A DNA stretch of 64,000 nt from Streptomyces inusitatus (GTDB lineage: Bacteria; Actinomycetota; Actinomycetes; Streptomycetales; Streptomycetaceae). Positions 8,095-17,121 of this stretch are shown here, in pieces (positions within the stretch are counted from its first letter, which is position 1; each line of letters begins with the position of its first letter). The notes under the pieces are model-generated. The model saw only the letters and a list, made by a program, of their open reading frames with translations. It did no database searches and was not told the origin of the DNA. Both the position numbers and the translations under genes were made by a program. Where the stretch lies: contig NZ_BMWG01000002.1 in assembly GCF_014651115.1 (NCBI RefSeq), forward strand, positions 483,059-547,058, given 5' to 3'.

Positions 8095-8964
8095 TTATCG
8101 CGCGGCGGGGGGTGTGAGCGTGTCGAGGAGGCCGAGGGCGTCGGCGGACGCCGTGCCGGGCGCCGCGGTGAAGACCTCAAGGCGGCTGTCGCTGTCCGGC
8201 TGGAGCCACACCTGATAGGTGACGGTGATCTCCCCCACCGCGGGATGGCGCAGCCGGCGGGTGCCGAAGGTGCAGTCGCGTACATGGCCGCTCGCCCACA
8301 GCTCCGCGAACTCCGGGCTGTCCGCCTGGAGGCGGTCCACGAGGGCGGCGAGTTCCCGGTCGTCCGGGTGGCGTCCGCGGACCAGCCGGAGGTAGCCGAC
8401 ATGGGTCCTGGCGTGGGTCTCCCACTCCGCTTCCGCTTCCCGCACGCGCGGATCGAGGAAGATCATCTCTGATGTCGACGGGCGTCGCCCGGGGTCGGCG
8501 GGCGCCGCGAAGTCCAGGTGTCCCGCGAGCAGCGCGTGCCCGAGCCTGTTCCACGCCAGGACGTCGCTGCGGCGGCCCAGCAGGACGGCCGGGAGGTGCG
8601 GCAGCGCGTCGAGGAGGGCGAGGGCGCGCGGATGCGGTGTCTCGGGATCCGTCCCGGATTCCGTTTCGCGGCGGGTCCGGCGGGAGGCGGCGGCCCTCGC
8701 CAGGTCGTGGAGGTGGACCCGCTCGGTGCCGTCCAGGCGCAGGGCGCGGGCGAGACCGTCGAGAACGGAGTCCGAGGCGTTCTGGTCCTGCCCCTGCTCC
8801 AGCCGGGTGTAGTACGCGACACTCACCCCCGCGAGCCGGGCCACCTCGTCCCGCCGCAGCCCCGGCACCCGGCGGCCCGTGTTCCCGGTGACGATGCCGA
8901 CACTGTCCGGGGCGATCCCGGCGCGCCGAGCGCAGAGGAAATCCCCCAGGTCGTTCGCGTTCAT
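8095..8964 (-). CDS. XRE-family regulator with MmyB-like ligand-binding domain
   Basis: 289 residues. The helix-turn-helix spans about residues 10-80 (RVPGLRRDEVARLAGVSVAY, YTRLEQGQDQNAS), the typical MmyB-like N-terminus. The C-terminal MmyB_LBD (LLGRRSDVLAWNRLGHALLA; VREAEAEWETHARTHVGYLR; VGEITVTYQVWLQP) resembles a PAS-like pocket that binds fatty acids or other small ligands. In Streptomyces such regulators usually control an adjacent SDR or reductase. Here the PRISE-type gene directly downstream is the natural target, and the divergent amidase is another possibility. Confidence 0.9.
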   Translation of the reverse strand: MNANDLGDFLCARRAGIAPDSVGIVTGNTGRRVPGLRRDEVARLAGVSVAYYTRLEQGQDQNASDSVLDGLARALRLDGTERVHLHDLARAAASRRTRRETESGTDPETPHPRALALLDALPHLPAVLLGRRSDVLAWNRLGHALLAGHLDFAAPADPGRRPSTSEMIFLDPRVREAEAEWETHARTHVGYLRLVRGRHPDDRELAALVDRLQADSPEFAELWASGHVRDCTFGTRRLRHPAVGEITVTYQVWLQPDSDSRLEVFTAAPGTASADALGLLDTLTPPAAR

Positions 8965-9093
8965 ACGGCGAGCCTACGTCCGGCGACGCCGCGATCGACC
9001 GGCTCCGGGTGTCCCTGTCAGGGTTTGGCTGCGCCCCCGGGTTCGGGGAGAAGAGACCGGTGCTTCTCCGGGAGGTCTGTACGGTCCGGATTC

Positions 9094-10563
9094 ATGGAAT
9101 GGAGTTTTCAGACGGCGGAGATAGTCATGGCCGCCTTACGCTCCGGCGAGGTGTCCTCGGCGGAGCTGACCGAGGCGGCGATCGGCCGGATCGAGCGGTA
9201 CGACGGGGCGGTCAACGCGATCTGTGTGCCGGACTTCGACCGCGCGCGGGCCGCCGCGCGCGAGGCCGACCGGGCGCGCGCCCGGGGTGAGGACCGGCCG
9301 CTGCTCGGCGTTCCGGTGACGGTCAAGGAGTCGTACGACATCGCCCGGCTGCCCACGACCTGGGGCATGCCGCCGCACCGGGACCGGCTGCCGGGCGAGG
9401 ACGCGTTGCAGGTGTCGCGGCTGAAGGGCGCGGGCGCGGTGGTGCTCGGCAAGACCAATGTGCCCCTGGGGCTGCGGGACATCCAGAGCTTCAACGAGAT
9501 ATACGGCACCACCAACAATCCGTGGGACCACGGCCGCACGCCGGGCGGCTCCTCCGGCGGGTCGGCGGCGGCCCTGGCGTCCGGGTTCGGCGCGCTGTCC
9601 ATCGGCTCCGACATCGGCGGCTCGCTGCGCACCCCCGCACATTTCTGCGGGGTCCACGCCCACAAGCCGACACTCGGACTGGCGGCTGCGCGCGGCATGG
9701 TCCCGCCGACCGCGCCCGCGCCCGCACTGCCGACCGACCTCGACCTCGCCGTCGTCGGTCCGATGGCGCGCTCCGCCCGCGACCTCACACTCCTGCTCGA
9801 CGTCATGGCCGGACCGGACCCGCTGACGTACGGCGTCGCACACACCTTGGCGCTGCCGCCCGCACGCCACGAGCGGCTCCGCGACCACCGGGTCCTGATC
9901 CTCGACGACCATCCGCTGATTCCGACCGGGGCCGCTGTGCGGGCGGGCGTGGCCCGGGTGGCCGCCGCGCTCGCCGACGGCGGCGCCCGCGTCGAGCGGC
10001 ACACTCCGCTGCTGCCCGACCTGACCGAGGCCGCGGTGCTCTACACCCAGTTGCTGTTCTCGGGCTCCCTCGCGGGTGTTCCCGACGACGCGTACGAGCT
10101 GCTGCGGACCCGCGCCGCCGGGCTGAGCGCCGACGACCGGAGCCTCGGCGCGGCGCGGCTGCGCGGGATGGTGCTCAGCCATCGCGACTGGATCGAGGCG
10201 AACAGCCGTCGCGAGCTCCACCGCCACGGCTGGCGGCGGCTCTTCGCCGAGTTCGACGCCGTGGTGTGTCCCGTCTCGCCCACTCCCGCGTTCCCGCACG
10301 ACCACGAACCCGATCTGCTGGAACGCCGGATCTCCGTCGACGGCGTCGAGTACCCCTATCTCGACCAGCTCGTCTGGGCCGGTGTGGCCACCATGCCCGG
10401 CCTGCCCGCCACCGCCGTACCGGCGGGCCGGTCCCCCGAGGGGCTCCCGGTGGGAGTGCAGCTCATCGGTCCGATGTTCGAGGACCGCACCCCGCTGCAG
10501 CTGGCCGAGCTGCTTGAGCGGGAGATCGGCGGCTTCCAGGCACCGGCACCGGCACCGGAGTAG
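9094..10563 (+). CDS. Amidase signature family hydrolase
   Basis: 489 residues from ATG 9094 (MEWSFQTAEIVMAALRSGEV). The frame is open to 8518, but that part lies antisense to the XRE regulator and is not amidase-like. The Ser-cisSer-Lys triad is intact: Lys78 in VPVTVKESYD, Ser154 in PGGSSGGSAAA, Ser177 in SDIGGSLRTP. It hydrolyses carboxamides; the substrate is unknown, and it does not lie with gatB or gatC, so it is not the Glu-tRNA amidotransferase. TACGGT begins 14 bases upstream of the ATG, suggesting a leaderless or near-leaderless mRNA. The C-terminus ends in an APAPAPE repeat. Confidence 0.93.
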   Translation: MEWSFQTAEIVMAALRSGEVSSAELTEAAIGRIERYDGAVNAICVPDFDRARAAAREADRARARGEDRPLLGVPVTVKESYDIARLPTTWGMPPHRDRLPGEDALQVSRLKGAGAVVLGKTNVPLGLRDIQSFNEIYGTTNNPWDHGRTPGGSSGGSAAALASGFGALSIGSDIGGSLRTPAHFCGVHAHKPTLGLAAARGMVPPTAPAPALPTDLDLAVVGPMARSARDLTLLLDVMAGPDPLTYGVAHTLALPPARHERLRDHRVLILDDHPLIPTGAAVRAGVARVAAALADGGARVERHTPLLPDLTEAAVLYTQLLFSGSLAGVPDDAYELLRTRAAGLSADDRSLGAARLRGMVLSHRDWIEANSRRELHRHGWRRLFAEFDAVVCPVSPTPAFPHDHEPDLLERRISVDGVEYPYLDQLVWAGVATMPGLPATAVPAGRSPEGLPVGVQLIGPMFEDRTPLQLAELLEREIGGFQAPAPAPE

Positions 10564-10612
10564 GGACGGGCCCGTTCGGCCATCCCGTCGACCGGCCGGA
10601 TATCGTCGCCGG

Positions 10613-11412
10613 ATGTCCGAGTCCGAAGCTCCTGAGAAGCCCGACTCCGTGCCGACCGCCTGGCGGGAGTGGCAGGACGCCCCCTGGGGCCGGCTGCGCT
10701 ACGCGGTCGCCGAAGCGAACCTGGTCCGCGATCTGGACGCCCCGGGTGAGGGGCGGCCCCTGCGCGTGCTCGACCTCGCCGGCGGGGACGGCGGCGACGC
10801 CGTCCGCCTCGCCGCCCGGGACACCACGTCACCATCGTCGACCACTCCCCCGCCATGCTCGCCGCCGCGACCGAGCGGGCATCGGCGGGCGGCCTGGCGG
10901 AGCTGATCGCCTGCGTACGGGCCGATGTGACCGCCCTGCCGGCCGACCTCACCGAGGGAGGGTTCGATGTGGTGCTGTGCCACAACCTCCTCCAGTACCT
11001 GGACGACGTACCGAGCACTCTCGCCACGGCCCTCGCCCCGCTGAAGCCCGGCGGGCTGTTCTCCCTGATGGCGATCAACCGGCATTCGGCGGCCCTGAAC
11101 ACCGCCGTCCGCGAGATGGACCCCGCCGCCGCACTGGCCGCGCTCGACACCGACCGGGCCCGGACCCGGATGTTCGACTCAACGCTGACCCTTCACACCG
11201 CCGAGGAGATCATCCCCGTACTGCACGGCCTCGGCTGTCAGGACGTACGGCACTACGGCATCCGCAGCTTCTGCGACTACATCACCGACGACGCCCTGAA
11301 GCACGACCCGGCCTTCTACGCCGACCTCGAACGGCTGGAACTCGCCACCACCGCGCGCCCGCCCTACATGCACACCGCCCGGCTGTTCCAACTGACCGCG
11401 CGCAAAGCGTAA
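10613..11412 (+). pseudogene. SAM-dependent methyltransferase interrupted by a frameshift
   Basis: The N-terminal part (MSESEAPEKPDSVPTAWREW, SAM motif LRVLDLAGGDGGDAVRLAAR) is in one frame, and the rest (MLAAATERASAGG, DVVLCHNLLQYLDD, LKPGGLFSLMAINR, ending LFQLTARKA) is in another. Total length 800 bases lacks one base of a whole number of codons. Inserting one base near 10818-10822 restores the expected GHHVTIVDHSPAML, so a single-base deletion (real or sequencing error) lies there. TATCGT starts 12 bases before the ATG, so it may be leaderless. If intact it would be a ~266-residue CmoA/Methyltransf_11-type enzyme. Confidence 0.8.
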
Positions 11413-11467
11413 ACGGGACGGGCCTGGGCGGGCCGGGACGGCTGACCGCCCGACACCGGCGGCCCCG

Positions 11468-11800
11468 CTACCCCTCCACCGTCTCCAGTTCGGACAGGGG
11501 GAAGCCCTCGGGCGGCGAACCCTCCGCGAACAGGATCCCCAGCCGGATCTTCCCCTCCCGTATCTTCCGGGCCCGCCGGTACTCCGGGGAGTCGTACCAC
11601 TCCCGTATCCGGTCCATGTCGGGAAACTCCAGCAGCACGAACCGGGAGGATTCCCAGGTGCCTTCGACGGGCTCAGGGGTGGGACCCGCGACCAGGTAAC
11701 GGCCGCCATGATCGAGAACGGTGCTCCGGGCCGCCGTCGCGTAGGCCAGACCGGCCTCCTGGTCGAGCACATCGACGTTGACGATGACGTAAGCAGGCAT
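11468..11800 (-). CDS. DUF1330 family protein
   Basis: A 110-residue single-domain protein of the dimeric alpha/beta-barrel fold: MPAYVIVNVDVLDQ at the start, HGGRYLVAGP, then FVLLEFPDMDRIREWYDSPE and RKIREGKIRLGILFAEG. These are hallmarks of DUF1330 (ferredoxin-like dimeric barrel). The biochemical role of the family is not established. It converges with the frameshifted methyltransferase; no operon partner is evident. Confidence 0.88.
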   Translation of the reverse strand: MPAYVIVNVDVLDQEAGLAYATAARSTVLDHGGRYLVAGPTPEPVEGTWESSRFVLLEFPDMDRIREWYDSPEYRRARKIREGKIRLGILFAEGSPPEGFPLSELETVEG

Positions 11801-11892
11801 CAGATTCCCCGTTCCGCTGGACCGGCGTGCACTGTTGTCCCACTGAGACTACTGACCACTCCCGCCCCACCCGCCGGAATCAGCCTCATCAC

Positions 11893-12060
11893 TCACCTCA
11901 CCCACTGGGCCCGCTCGTCACCCTGCGGGTGGACGCCCCATTTGATCTCCACGGCCTCGCTGTGCCGGGGATCGGACGCGTCCTTGAAGTGGCCCAGCAG
12001 CCAACCCCGTTCGAGTGCCGCGTCGTTGCCCGCGTTGCCTGTGTACACGCTGTCGATCAT
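11893..12060 (-). pseudogene. Truncated cupin-type protein (N-terminal fragment)
   Basis: A 55-residue frame from ATG 12058-12060 containing ALERGWLLGHFKDASDPRHS and VEIKWGVHPQGDERAQWVR before a stop. This matches the N-terminal strand region of a cupin-like Streptomyces family (full length ~130 aa) that continues with the metal-binding barrel; the barrel is absent here. Downstream sequence does not restore it in any frame I read. It is probably a gene remnant. It lies 46 bases past the UDP-sugar dehydrogenase stop on the same strand. Confidence 0.6.
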
Positions 12061-12106
12061 GGCTTCGGAAGCCAGCAGCCGGGCTGAGCCTGGCAGTCCG
12101 CCGGGT

Positions 12107-13420
12107 TCAGCGGCGTCCGAGGGCGCGGATCGTCCAGCCGGCCGCACACCACTGGCCGGCGTCGAGGGTGCCCCGGGCGTCGATGACCTTGGGGGTGCGG
12201 GGGACGAGCCCTTCGGGGGCGATGTGGGTGAACTGGGGCCACTCGGTGAGGTGGATCAGGAGGTCACAGCCTTGGACCGCGGCGATCGGGTCATCGGCGT
12301 GGTTCAGCTCGGGGTGGAGTTTGCGGGCGTTGTCGAGCGCCTTGGGATCGGTGACGGTGATATTCGCGCCGAGGCTGTGAAGAGTCTGGGCGACGGCGAG
12401 GGCGGGTGAGTCGCGAATGTCGTCGGTCTCGGGTTTGAAGGCGGCACCCCAGATGGTGATCCGCTTGCCCCGCAGGTCAGGGCCGAGTTCCTCACCGACG
12501 AGGTCGACGACGCGCTGACGACGGCGGATGTTGACCGTGTCGGCCGCACGGAGGATCTCGACGGCATCGACGGCACCGAGCCCGTCGGCGCGGGTGATGA
12601 AGCCGCGGAGGTCCTTGGGCAGGCAGCCGCCGCCGAAGCCGAGGCCCGGGCGCATGCCGTGGTGGCCGATGCGGATGTCATGGCCGAGGATGTCGGCGAG
12701 TTCGGCGACGTTCGCGCCGGACTTCTCACAGATCTCGGCCATCGCGTTGATGAAGGAGATCTTGGTGGCGAGGAAGGAGTTGGCGGCGCCCTTGGCGAGT
12801 TCGGCGGTGGCCCAGTCGGTGACGATCGTCGGCGTCCCCAATTCGATGATCTTGGCGAATGCCTGCCGCAGCAGGGCCTCGGCCCAGGAGTGCTCGGTCT
12901 GGAAACCGAGGACGAGCCGGTCGGGGCGGAGGGTGTCCTCGACGGCGGACGACTCGCGGAGGAACTCTGGGTTCCAGGCGACCTCGATGAGATCCCCGGC
13001 CGGGGCGATGCCGTGGAGGAGTTCGGCGACGCGAGGGGCGGTGCCGACGGGGACGGTCGACTTGACCGCGACAACCGCAGGGCGGTTCAAGCCAGGGGCC
13101 AGCGTGGTGACAGCGTCGAACAGATGGCTGAGATCGTAGGCGTCGGTGCCGGGCCGCTGCGGGGTTCCGACGCCGATGAAGTGCAGGTCGGCGAAGTCGG
13201 CGACCTCCTGGCAGGAGTCGGTGAACCTCAGCCGGCCCGACGCGGTGTGCCGGGCGAGGAGGTCGTCCAGGTCCCGCTCGAAGAACGGGGCCTTGCCGGT
13301 ATTGAGGGTGCGGACCTTGTCGGTGTCCAGGTCCATGCCGAGGACCTCGTGGCCGAGTTCGGCCATGCAGGCGGCGTGGGTGGCTCCGAGGTAACCGCAA
13401 CCGATGACGGTCATCTTCAT
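12107..13420 (-). CDS. UDP-glucose/GDP-mannose dehydrogenase family
   Basis: 437 residues. N-terminal NAD-binding Rossmann domain (MTVIGCGYLGATHAACMAEL, EVLGMDLDTDKV), central helix, and C-terminal UDP-sugar-binding domain. The catalytic Cys lies in GFGGGCLPKDLRGF near residue 265, and KSTVPVGTA and EFLRE are conserved. It oxidises a nucleotide sugar's C6 alcohol to the carboxylate in two NAD-dependent steps, for polysaccharide or antibiotic sugar supply. The neighbourhood (asparagine synthase, TPR regulator, remnants) suggests a specialised cassette rather than capsule synthesis. The substrate sugar cannot be read from sequence. Confidence 0.92.
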   Translation of the reverse strand: MKMTVIGCGYLGATHAACMAELGHEVLGMDLDTDKVRTLNTGKAPFFERDLDDLLARHTASGRLRFTDSCQEVADFADLHFIGVGTPQRPGTDAYDLSHLFDAVTTLAPGLNRPAVVAVKSTVPVGTAPRVAELLHGIAPAGDLIEVAWNPEFLRESSAVEDTLRPDRLVLGFQTEHSWAEALLRQAFAKIIELGTPTIVTDWATAELAKGAANSFLATKISFINAMAEICEKSGANVAELADILGHDIRIGHHGMRPGLGFGGGCLPKDLRGFITRADGLGAVDAVEILRAADTVNIRRRQRVVDLVGEELGPDLRGKRITIWGAAFKPETDDIRDSPALAVAQTLHSLGANITVTDPKALDNARKLHPELNHADDPIAAVQGCDLLIHLTEWPQFTHIAPEGLVPRTPKVIDARGTLDAGQWCAAGWTIRALGRR

Positions 13421-13694
13421 GAACGGGGTGTCCCTTCGGGTGGGGCCGCCGGCTTACGGCCCCACCCGTGCCCCGCCCGGGGCGAGAGGCTGGTCAGGAG
13501 GGCCTGGCGGCCGGGAGGCGGTGATTCCGTCCCGGATGAATGGCGGGATCGTGAGAGCGTCGAGGCGTCCGGGCGCGAGGAGAAGTCGGCCCTGATGGTT
13601 GGCGATGATCGCGACAGCGCCACGGGCGGTGGCCGGCTCCTGGGCCTCGGTGGTGTCGGGGTGCGTTCCGGCACGTCGGTGGGACGTCCGTGGA
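13421..13694. other. Gap with possible NUDIX-like remnant
   Basis: On the minus strand a frame (13454-13780) contains RGAVAIIANHQGRLLL, similar to the first strand of NUDIX hydrolases, but the following residues do not form a NUDIX box and the frame runs into unrelated sequence. It overlaps the 3' end of the asparagine synthase gene. I regard the gap as holding gene debris, not an intact gene. Confidence 0.35.
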
Positions 13695-15458
13695 TCACGC
13701 GGCGGCCCGGACTGCCTGGTCCGAGAACCAGGCTGCTGCCATGAGGGCCTGCATACGGGTGCGGTCGAACCGCCCGCCACGGGTGAGGCCCCCTTCGAGG
13801 AGGGGATGGAAGGCGGCCGGGGCGTCGGTGAGAGCCGTAGCGATCCGGTCGTCCGTCCAGGCCGCGAGCCGGCCGTTGAGCCAGCCGGGGACGGGGGAAG
13901 CGAAGCCCAGCTTGTCCCGGCTCGCCCAGATCTCCCGAGGCAGGCCGAGAGCCCTGGCGGCGTCCCGGAGGATCCGTTTGCCCTGGGCCGGGTCAGTGAT
14001 CTTGTACTCGACGGGGAGCCGGTAGGAGAACTCGACCAGGTCCCGGGCCAGGTAGGGCGAACGGCGTTCGAGCGCGTAGGCGGAGGCGAGCTTGTCGCTG
14101 GTCATCACCAGCGGTCGCCAGGCCGTCGCCAGATCCGCCAGGGTCAGTCCGCGGGCCAGGTCCCCGCCCGCGCGGGCCATCGCGTCCGCGACCAGGTCAC
14201 GGACACGGCCGTCGGGATCAGGGCCGCGCAGGATCAGCCGGGCGGCCGTCTCGGCCGGTTCGAGGGGAGCGTCCACGCTGTGCAGGAGTTTGGCGGCCAG
14301 CGGCCGGTAGGCCTCCAGACCCGCGTCCAGGACGGCATCGGGGCCGAAGAGGACCAGAGCCTGACGGACGTATCCCATCAGGAACTCGTCCGGGCCGAGC
14401 CCGCCGATCACAACACGGAGACCGAGGTCGGAGATCTTCCGGTAGGCCATGTACTCGGAGAAGGTGGACGCGTTGCCCATCGGGTAGTCCAGGCGCGCCA
14501 TGTGCGGAAGAGCGGTGGTGAAATCGGTCTGGTCCGGCTCGACCACGACCAGCTCGGCCTTGATGTCCCGGGCGATCGTGGCAGCGGCCGCGGACTCGTC
14601 CAGACGGTCCTGTCCCGGGTAGCGGACGGTGACGCAGACCGGGGGCCGCATCAGGTGGGCGAGCACCGCCGAGTCCAGCCCGCCGGAGAGGAGGAGGGCG
14701 AAATCGCAGGACGGCGCTCGCAACGGGATCTGCTCGGCCAGGATCGTGGAGTACTCCGCCAGGGCCTCGGCGTAGGGGCCGGTGAACGGTTCCCGGTTCT
14801 CCAAGTGCCACCAGGCCATCTGATCGATCGACCCGGTGGCGACATCGAAGGACAGCAGCGTCGCGGGCGCAAGTAGCTGAATGCCCTGGAACGGGGTGTC
14901 CACCCCGGCCGGGGTCTCGATCGCCGTGACCTCCGGCCGCAGGACCAGCGGAGCGGGCCCGTAGCCGGTCAGCGTGGTCACCTCGGAGGCGAACGCGAGC
15001 CGGCCGCCGTCCAGACGCCAGTACAGCGGCTTCTCCCCGAGCCGGTCCCGGGCGAGGAAAAGCGTGGCGAGGCGCGGGTCATAGACCGCCAGAGCGAACA
15101 TGCCGTCCAGCCCGTCGAGGCAGGACGGGCCGATCCTGGCCCAGGCCCGCAGCACGAAGTGGGCGTCCGACTCACGCTCGCCGACCTCGATGCCCCAGGC
15201 CGCCGCCTGGGAGCGCCAGTTGTAGATCTCGCCGTTGAAGGCCAGCAGCAGCCCCGTCTCCTGGTCCAGGTAGGGGCCGGGCATGGCCCGGGGGTCGACG
15301 ATCAGCAGGGTGTTCATCGCCAGCACCGCCCGCCCGTCCCGGCCGGTGAGGTGCAGGGTGCCGTTCGGACCCCGGTAGTGCTGCGATGCCCCCATCGCCG
15401 CGACGGTCTTCCGGTGCCGGACGGCGTCGCCTCCGGCCAGTCCTGCGATTCCGCACAT
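13695..15458 (-). CDS. asnB: Asparagine synthase, glutamine-hydrolysing
   Basis: 587 residues from the internal ATG 15456-15458, chosen because it gives MCGIAG with the GATase catalytic Cys at position 2; the longer frame would add MNQ. N-terminal Ntn glutaminase domain (LLAFNGEIYNW, SDAHFVLRAW, DGMFALAVYD) and C-terminal synthase domain with PP-loop LLSGGLDSAVLAHL near residue 260. It uses ATP, Asp (or another carboxylate) and Gln. The isolated setting beside a sugar dehydrogenase and a TPR regulator suggests a specialised-metabolism amidotransferase rather than the housekeeping enzyme, as inference. It is divergent from the regulator at 15701. Confidence 0.92.
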   Translation of the reverse strand: MCGIAGLAGGDAVRHRKTVAAMGASQHYRGPNGTLHLTGRDGRAVLAMNTLLIVDPRAMPGPYLDQETGLLLAFNGEIYNWRSQAAAWGIEVGERESDAHFVLRAWARIGPSCLDGLDGMFALAVYDPRLATLFLARDRLGEKPLYWRLDGGRLAFASEVTTLTGYGPAPLVLRPEVTAIETPAGVDTPFQGIQLLAPATLLSFDVATGSIDQMAWWHLENREPFTGPYAEALAEYSTILAEQIPLRAPSCDFALLLSGGLDSAVLAHLMRPPVCVTVRYPGQDRLDESAAAATIARDIKAELVVVEPDQTDFTTALPHMARLDYPMGNASTFSEYMAYRKISDLGLRVVIGGLGPDEFLMGYVRQALVLFGPDAVLDAGLEAYRPLAAKLLHSVDAPLEPAETAARLILRGPDPDGRVRDLVADAMARAGGDLARGLTLADLATAWRPLVMTSDKLASAYALERRSPYLARDLVEFSYRLPVEYKITDPAQGKRILRDAARALGLPREIWASRDKLGFASPVPGWLNGRLAAWTDDRIATALTDAPAAFHPLLEGGLTRGGRFDRTRMQALMAAAWFSDQAVRAAA

Positions 15459-15653
15459 CTGGTTCACCCCCGAGCGTGAAGTCGTGGAGCCTTGGCGGTA
15501 GCTGTTACCTGGTGCCTGTCGGCGTCCCGGCGACGGCCTGTGCCTCCATCAGACTGGTTGACGACCGCTGCCGGGCAGGGCTCGCAGGGGGGCTCACAAC
15601 TCACGAACCGGGTTCGCCCGGAGCTGCGGGGCAATACCCTCGGTGGCTGAAGA

Positions 15654-15678
15654 CGCGGGGAGCGTGCGGCTCTCCGCG
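15654..15678. promoter_or_regulatory. Inverted repeat in the asnB/regulator divergent region
   Basis: CGCGGGGAGC (15654-15663) and GCTCTCCGCG (15669-15678) form an imperfect inverted repeat 22 bases before the regulator ATG. It could be an operator for the TPR regulator or a leader hairpin. Confidence 0.35.
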
Positions 15679-15700
15679 CCCTGGTGGAAGAGGGGTTCGG

Positions 15701-17092
15701 ATGATGTCGGCCAGCCGTCGGAAGCGTCCGCCCAACCTGGACCTGGTCCGTCTCATCGAGACCTGCGGAGCGAGCCACAAATCTCTGGCCCTGCGGGTCA
15801 ACCAGCTCGCCCGGCAGGCCGGGGTCGAAGCGGACTACTCACACACCTCCATCGCGAACTGGTGCCGTCGGGGCATGATCCCCAGATGGCCGGTGCCCAC
15901 GTTCCTCGCACAGGCGATCGCAGAACGGCTCGGACAGCCTCTGGCACTCGCCGACATCGGAATGGGAGACGCGCGGACACCGGACGCGGATGCGGGGTTG
16001 GATTTCCCCCGGGACCGTGGTGACGCGGTCCGGGTGGCCACGTCATTCTGGAGTTTCGTGAACCGCCGGGACTTCCTGACCGGATCCGGCTTCGCCGTGT
16101 CCGCGTTCACCACTCCCGTGACCCGCTGGCTGGTCACCCCCGTCGACGAGGCCGCCGACCACACGGGGGGCAAGCGGGTGGGCCGAAGCGACCTGGACGA
16201 ACTGCGGGACGCGGCCGAGGACGCCCGGCGCTGGGACTCCAAATACGGCGGCGGGAACTGGAAGGCCGACTCCGTCACGGTCTGTCTTCAGGAGAGGGCC
16301 GCACCGCTGCTGCGGGGCTCCTTCACCGACACGGTCGGCCGCGAACTGTTCTCCGTGGCCTCCGAACTGTCGCGGCTGGCCGGATGGACCGCGTTCGACA
16401 CCGGCCAGCACGATGTCGCCCAACGGCATTTCATCCAGGCCCTCCGCCTCGCCCGGGCGGGCGGAGATGTCCAACTGGGCTGTTATGTGCTGACCACGAT
16501 GGCTATGCAGTCGCTGCTACGAGGGTTCTCCTCCGAGGCCGTCGACATGGCCCAGGGCGCCTTCGAGCGGGCCAAGGGCCGGACGGCTCCGAGGGTATTG
16601 GCCTTCACCAAACTGATCGAGGCTCGTGCGCATGCCCGTGAGCGGGACGCGAAGGCCGCCGGCCGGTCCCTGGCGGCCTCCGAAGATCTCCTCGGCCGGG
16701 CGGACGCCGCAAGCGGCCCGGAGCCGGCCTGGATCGACTTCTATCACCATGCGCGGCTCTCCGCCGACGCCGCCGAGGTCTTCCGCGACCTGAAGAACCC
16801 GAAGGCTGCCCTGGCCTGGAACCAGCGGGCGGCCGCGATGCCGCCCGGTGTTTTCACACGCTCCGTCGGGATGCGGCTGGCGATCGTGGCGACCGCCCAT
16901 CTCCAGTCGCGCGATCTCGACCACGGCCTGGAACTCGGCAACCGGTCCGTCGACATCCTGGCCCGCGTCCAGTCCTCCCGGGCCAAGGACTATGTCCGTG
17001 AGTTCAACACGGCCCTCGGCCCCTGGCGGCGCGAGCCCGCCGTCCGCGACTTCCTGCACCGCACCCGCCGGGAACTCGGGATCGCGGTGTGA
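15701..17092 (+). CDS. XRE/TPR transcriptional regulator (NsdA-like architecture)
   Basis: 463 residues from ATG 15701 (MMSASRRKRPPNLDLVRLIE). N-terminal helix-turn-helix-like region to ~95 (HKSLALRVNQLARQAG, SHTSIANWCRRGMIP), then a ~350-residue helical TPR-like repeat region (FDTGQHDVAQRHFIQALRLA; SRDLDHGLELGNRSVDILAR). The layout resembles Streptomyces regulators such as NsdA that affect antibiotic production and sporulation. It is divergent from asnB, which makes that gene and the sugar dehydrogenase likely targets. The open frame extends upstream to 15386 across the divergent promoter and asnB, so I use the internal start. Confidence 0.82.
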   Translation: MMSASRRKRPPNLDLVRLIETCGASHKSLALRVNQLARQAGVEADYSHTSIANWCRRGMIPRWPVPTFLAQAIAERLGQPLALADIGMGDARTPDADAGLDFPRDRGDAVRVATSFWSFVNRRDFLTGSGFAVSAFTTPVTRWLVTPVDEAADHTGGKRVGRSDLDELRDAAEDARRWDSKYGGGNWKADSVTVCLQERAAPLLRGSFTDTVGRELFSVASELSRLAGWTAFDTGQHDVAQRHFIQALRLARAGGDVQLGCYVLTTMAMQSLLRGFSSEAVDMAQGAFERAKGRTAPRVLAFTKLIEARAHARERDAKAAGRSLAASEDLLGRADAASGPEPAWIDFYHHARLSADAAEVFRDLKNPKAALAWNQRAAAMPPGVFTRSVGMRLAIVATAHLQSRDLDHGLELGNRSVDILARVQSSRAKDYVREFNTALGPWRREPAVRDFLHRTRRELGIAV

Positions 17093-17121
17093 CGAGCGCC
17101 CGTAGGGCAGGGCCGGGCCGT

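Noticed and set aside
8518..9093. N-terminal extension of the amidase frame
   Set aside because: It would overlap the XRE regulator antisense, and the extra residues are unlike amidases. The start at 9094 has a promoter-like hexamer just upstream.
13599..14876. Plus-strand frame of 425 codons
   Set aside because: It is antisense to the asparagine synthase gene, which has intact catalytic motifs.
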